Of a stretch of 36,363 bases of DNA, positions 33,477 to 36,363 are shown piece after piece. Origin of the DNA: Bacteroidales bacterium (lineage in GTDB: Bacteria; Bacteroidota; Bacteroidia; Bacteroidales; UBA10428). The notes beneath the pieces are model-generated. The model was not told where the DNA came from. It worked only from the letters and a program-made list of their open reading frames with translations, and searched no databases. The position numbers were made by a program, and so were the translations under genes. Location: positions 1 to 36,363 of the forward strand of contig JAFGPB010000048.1 in the NCBI GenBank assembly GCA_016926205.1, read 5' to 3'. The stretch's first letter is position 1; the number at the start of each line of letters is the position of its first letter.

Positions 33477-34143
33477 ACTGTACCTGGTGCCAACCCCGAT
33501 AGGCAACCTTGAGGATATTACTTTCAGGGCTGTCCGCATTTTAAAAGAAGTTGATGTCATACTGGCCGAGGATATCCGCAATACCAAAAAACTCCTGAAC
33601 CATTACGGAATTTCAACCCGGATGGAGTCGCACCATAAATTTAACGAACACAGGAATGTTGCTGAGATTGCACAACGTATCAAATCGGGTGAGAACTTCG
33701 CACTGGTATCTGATGCCGGTACACCAGCGATTTCCGATCCCGGTTATCTGCTGATCAATGAATGCATGAAAAAGAACGTTGGGGTGGAATGTCTTCCGGG
33801 AGCCACTGCGCTGATCCCTGCACTTGTCAATTCGGGATTGCCGGGAGAACGGTTCTGCTTTGAAGGATTCCTTCCGCATAAAAAAGGCAGGAAAACACGA
33901 ATTTTCAATCTGGCACAGGAACAAAGGACCATTATTCTTTACGAATCTCCGCATCGTCTGCTGAAAACGTTGCAGGACCTGCAACAGGTTATGGGCAATG
34001 AAAGAGTATGTTCGGTTTCCCGTGAAATGACAAAGGTTTTTGAAGAAACAATCCGGGGAAATCTTTCAGAACTTGCCGGCTATTTTTCAACACATGTTCC
34101 ACGGGGTGAAATAGTTGTTGTCATAGCACCAAAAAAGGAGTGA
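33469..34143 (+). CDS. rsmI: 16S rRNA (cytidine1402-2'-O)-methyltransferase
   Basis: RsmI 2'-O-methylates C1402 of 16S rRNA in the P-site region with AdoMet. The product starting at ATG 33469 is 224 aa and shows the tetrapyrrole-methylase-fold motifs: LYLVPTPIGNLEDITFRA at the N-terminus, VILAEDIRNTKKLLNHY, ALVSDAGTPAISDPGYLL and CLPGATALIPALVNSGLP, then FEGFLPHKKGRKTRI and ILYESPHRLLKTL. It is shorter than the E. coli protein (~286 aa) because the C-terminal extension is absent, the usual Bacteroidota form. The track start at 33394 adds 25 residues that overlap the previous gene and are not family-like. Confidence 0.95.
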   Translation: MSKLYLVPTPIGNLEDITFRAVRILKEVDVILAEDIRNTKKLLNHYGISTRMESHHKFNEHRNVAEIAQRIKSGENFALVSDAGTPAISDPGYLLINECMKKNVGVECLPGATALIPALVNSGLPGERFCFEGFLPHKKGRKTRIFNLAQEQRTIILYESPHRLLKTLQDLQQVMGNERVCSVSREMTKVFEETIRGNLSELAGYFSTHVPRGEIVVVIAPKKE

Positions 34144-34181
34144 AGAACCTGATCATGAAATATGCAGCATGCAGTTGATAT

Positions 34182-34211
34182 TTTGATGCAATCCGGGAAA
34201 TTGTATCTTTG
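34182..34211 (+). promoter_or_regulatory. Promoter of the ABC exporter operon
   Basis: TTTG (34182-34185) and TATCTTTG (34204-34211) are 18 nt apart. Transcription should begin near 34218, about 42 nt before the GTG start. One of the best matches to the Bacteroidota consensus in the window. Confidence 0.65.
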
Positions 34212-34259
34212 CATTTCTTTTAACACATCTGTTTTTGAAAATTTTGAATACCATAGATT

Positions 34260-35246
34260 GTGAATGCCATTGATGTTGACCGGCTGACCAAAAAATTCAA
34301 CAGTTTAACGGCAGTTGATAACGTCTCTTTCAGTATTGTGACAGGTGAGGTGTTTGGCCTGCTCGGACCCAACGGAGCCGGCAAAACCACAATTATCTCC
34401 ATGCTGGCAACATTGCTTGATCGCACGTCAGGCAAGGCTTTTGTAAACGGTTTTGACATTTCCAGGGAGCAGGATGCGGTCCGTAAATCCATCGGAATCG
34501 TTTTTCAGGACCAGAGCCTTGATGAAGAACTGACCGCATATGAAAACATGGATTTTCATGGCAGGTTATACAGGATCCCCAAAGAAATACGCAGGGATAA
34601 ATCCCTTGAGCTTTTAAAACTTGTGGAGCTGGACGACAGGAAGGATGATCTGGTGAAGACTTATTCCGGAGGTATGCGGCGCCGGCTTGAAATCGCAAGA
34701 GGTCTGCTGCACGAGCCGAGGATCCTTTTCCTTGACGAACCTACCCTGGGACTGGATCCGCAGACGAGAAACCATCTTTGGGAATACATCCGGCGTTTGA
34801 ACCGTGACAACCGGGTGACCATTATTCTGACCACGCATTATATGGAAGAGGCGGATGCACTCTGCGACACACTGGCCATCATTGACAGGGGAAAGATCAT
34901 TGTGCAGGATACTCCCGATAATCTTAAGGATGCGATTGGTGGAGATATGCTGGTCATTGAATCCCCCGATTCCAGCCGGCTGAAGTCTGAACTGAACGGA
35001 TTCAACTGGGCAAAGGATGTGAGGATTCACAACCATACTGTGTATGTGAACCTCATGCACGCAGAAAAACACATCATCGAGATTGTAAATCTTTCCGGTA
35101 AGAGGGGTATCGAAATCAATTCGGTTTCAATTCACAAGCCCACACTTCAGGACGTATTTCTCCATTATACAGGCAGGACCATTCGTGATGAAGAGGCCAG
35201 TGCAAAGGATCAGGTAAGGATGAGAAGGTTCAGGAGGAACAGATAA
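34260..35246 (+). CDS. ABC transporter ATP-binding protein (DrrA-like)
   Basis: The 328-aa ATPase powers an ABC-2 type exporter. Walker A is GPNGAGKT (residues 36-43), the Q-loop is in IVFQDQSLDEELTAYENM, the signature is YSGGMRRRLEIARGL (from 135), Walker B is RILFLDEPTLGLDP (154-167), and the switch His is in LTTHYMEEAD. The C-terminal ~100 residues (to KPTLQDVFLHYTGRTIRDEE) are the extension typical of the DrrA/daunorubicin-resistance subfamily, although the substrate here is unknown. It starts at GTG, since an in-frame TAG lies just upstream. The stop is separated from the permease ATG by a single base. Confidence 0.93.
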   Translation: MNAIDVDRLTKKFNSLTAVDNVSFSIVTGEVFGLLGPNGAGKTTIISMLATLLDRTSGKAFVNGFDISREQDAVRKSIGIVFQDQSLDEELTAYENMDFHGRLYRIPKEIRRDKSLELLKLVELDDRKDDLVKTYSGGMRRRLEIARGLLHEPRILFLDEPTLGLDPQTRNHLWEYIRRLNRDNRVTIILTTHYMEEADALCDTLAIIDRGKIIVQDTPDNLKDAIGGDMLVIESPDSSRLKSELNGFNWAKDVRIHNHTVYVNLMHAEKHIIEIVNLSGKRGIEINSVSIHKPTLQDVFLHYTGRTIRDEEASAKDQVRMRRFRRNR

Positions 35247-35247
35247 A

Positions 35248-35997
35248 ATGGATATTGTATATACATTGTGGCTACGTAACGTAAAACGTTATATAAGATC
35301 GCGAAGCCGGATGCTTGGCAGTTTGGGAATGCCCTTGTTTTTCCTGCTGATGCTGGGTTTCGGACTGAATTCGGTGGTCAGTATCCCTGGATTTGATCAG
35401 GGATATATTGGCTTTATCATTCCCGGCATTGTAGCGATGAGTGTACTGTTTACCTCCATATTTTCGGGGATACAGATCATCTGGGACAAACAGTTTGGTT
35501 TTTTGAAAGAAACCCTTGTGGCACCCGTATCCAGGATGGAGATCATGATCGGACAAACATTCGGGGGGGCGACGATCGCCTTTATACAGGGCATGATCAT
35601 CCTCGTGATATCCTTGTTTTTGGGCAATCATATCGCAAGCTTTGCAGGTTTCCTGATCGCTTTCACATTTATGATCATGATCGGACTGTCCTTTACTGCC
35701 CTGGGTATTGCCATCGCTTCGAGGATGGAGGACATGCACGGTTTCCAGCTGATCATGAATTTTCTGATCTTGCCGGTGTTTGGTCTTTCAGGAGCTGTCT
35801 TTCCCATCGACAATCTTCCTCCGTGGCTGAAATCAATTACCCTGTTTGATCCGCTGACGTATGGAGTGGAAGGTATCCGATATGGATTGCTGGGTGTTTC
35901 GCACGTCAATCCGGTAGTGAGTTGTACAATTCTTGGGGCATTTATGCTGATCATGTTTGTTACAGGCGCTTACCTCTTTAAAAAGGTCAAAATTTGA
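35248..35997 (+). CDS. ABC-2 type transporter permease (DrrB-like)
   Basis: The 249-aa membrane protein is the permease partner of the preceding ATPase. Six hydrophobic helices are visible: PLFFLLMLGFGLNSVV, YIGFIIPGIVAMSVLFTSIF, GGATIAFIQGMIILVISLFL, FLIAFTFMIMIGLSFTALGIAI, LIMNFLILPVFGLSGAVFP and ILGAFMLIMFVTGAYLF. The segment FGFLKETLVAPVSRMEIMIG is the conserved coupling region of the ABC-2/DrrB family. It probably exports lipids, drugs or surface molecules, but the substrate cannot be inferred from neighbours. It is transcribed with the ATPase gene (1-nt gap). Confidence 0.93.
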   Translation: MDIVYTLWLRNVKRYIRSRSRMLGSLGMPLFFLLMLGFGLNSVVSIPGFDQGYIGFIIPGIVAMSVLFTSIFSGIQIIWDKQFGFLKETLVAPVSRMEIMIGQTFGGATIAFIQGMIILVISLFLGNHIASFAGFLIAFTFMIMIGLSFTALGIAIASRMEDMHGFQLIMNFLILPVFGLSGAVFPIDNLPPWLKSITLFDPLTYGVEGIRYGLLGVSHVNPVVSCTILGAFMLIMFVTGAYLFKKVKI

Positions 35998-36131
35998 TCT
36001 GTATTCTATGGAAAATATTCCTGACGGATCAGTAAGTTTATTCACAAGATCTGAATGTTTTTACATCCTGTCTGCTGAACAGAAATAGCTAAAAATTGCT
36101 TAAAATATTGTTTTATGGATGAATATTGATG

Positions 36132-36230
36132 TGGGTCTTAACTTTTATTTATGGATAGATGATCATACATCCTCAGAATATTCAATTATTATTATTGAGA
36201 AACAGAATAAATTATTATTTTTAAGACCCA
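36132..36230. repeat. 99-bp element bounded by 10-bp perfect inverted repeats
   Basis: TGGGTCTTAA (36132-36141) and TTAAGACCCA (36221-36230) are perfect inverted copies 79 nt apart in the gap before the DoxX-like gene. A smaller hairpin, TCAAT/ATTGA, lies inside (around 36182-36198). The 9-mer TTAACTTTT also occurs at both ends (about 36138 and 36232). No target-site duplication is evident. It could be a small non-autonomous element (MITE-like) or an RNA hairpin; the data do not decide. Confidence 0.5.
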
Positions 36231-36273
36231 TTTAACTTTTCAGTTTTTTTAAATACTAAATATTATATTTCAA

Positions 36274-36363
36274 ATGACTTTAAAGGATCAAAATTATTCA
36301 TGGTGTCAACTCACCGGGCTTGTATTGTTGAGGGTTGCGATCGGTTGGCATTTTCTGTATGAG
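36274..36363 (+). CDS. DoxX-like membrane protein, N-terminal fragment
   Basis: Thirty codons run off the right edge of the window and were too short for the ORF track. The peptide MTLKDQNYSWCQLTGLVLLRVAIGWHFLYE resembles the start of Bacteroidota DoxX-family membrane proteins, where LVLLRVAIGWHFLYEG opens the first transmembrane helix. DoxX/DoxD relatives include thiosulfate:quinone oxidoreductase subunits and redox-linked membrane proteins. A TATATTTC near-match to the -7 box (36264-36271) lies just before the ATG. The identification rests on one short conserved segment. Confidence 0.65.
   Translation, partial: MTLKDQNYSWCQLTGLVLLRVAIGWHFLYE

Overview
The window looks like a chromosomal segment from a member of the Bacteroidota, most likely Bacteroidales/Marinilabiliales-like. 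I base this on four things. MurF and alanine racemase are fused in one gene. One protein carries a type IX secretion C-terminal sorting domain. Many genes have the Bacteroidota promoter (-33 TTTG, -7 TAnnTTTG) and no Shine-Dalgarno sequence. Several families are largely confined to this phylum (DUF2851, DUF4294, the long PurM, the purM-prfA-pyrF order). No tRNA, rRNA, CRISPR array, prophage or complete insertion sequence is visible.

Layout from left to right. 1-6436: an ECF sigma gene with a strong terminator, a purM-prfA-pyrF operon, a DUF2851 gene, and an SPFH membrane-protein gene coupled to a 53-aa ribbon-helix-helix gene that the ORF track missed. 6503-9147: rpsO and pnp separated by a palindromic terminator. 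9597-11600: a large OmpA/TPR-type lipoprotein, its terminator, and directly after the T-run a relic of a group IIC intron (5' part of domain I only). 11600-16347: a TrmH-family methyltransferase, sucC without sucD, two related CDGSH iron-sulfur genes, a DUF4294 gene, elbB and thpR. 16357-18906: a WcaJ-like sugar-phosphate transferase and an oxidoreductase-fold protein that appears to lack its catalytic residues. 19007-23263: pcm, an MBL-fold hydrolase and full-length gcvP. 23600-24458: a second ECF sigma gene overlapping a small anti-sigma-like gene. 24674-28455 (minus): an operon of PASTA protein, T9SS cargo protein and an RluA-type pseudouridine synthase. 28526-32339 (minus): an NCS2 purine permease and murF-alr. 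32673-34143: a repeat-containing hypothetical gene coupled to rsmI. 34260-35997: an ABC exporter pair. The window ends inside a DoxX-like gene.

Most of the content is housekeeping: nucleotide synthesis (purM, pyrF, purine uptake), translation and RNA (prfA, rpsO, pnp, rsmI, TrmH, RluA, thpR), wall precursors (murF-alr) and central metabolism (sucC, gcvP). The most unusual parts are the SPFH/RHH operon with TTGATAT half-sites around its promoter, the IIC intron relic at a terminator, the candidate pseudo-oxidoreductase next to the glycosyltransferase, the paired CDGSH genes, the stand-alone anti-sigma-like protein, and a 10-bp inverted-repeat element near the right edge. Gene starts were moved from the ORF-track position wherever family N-termini or promoter position required it; each case is noted.
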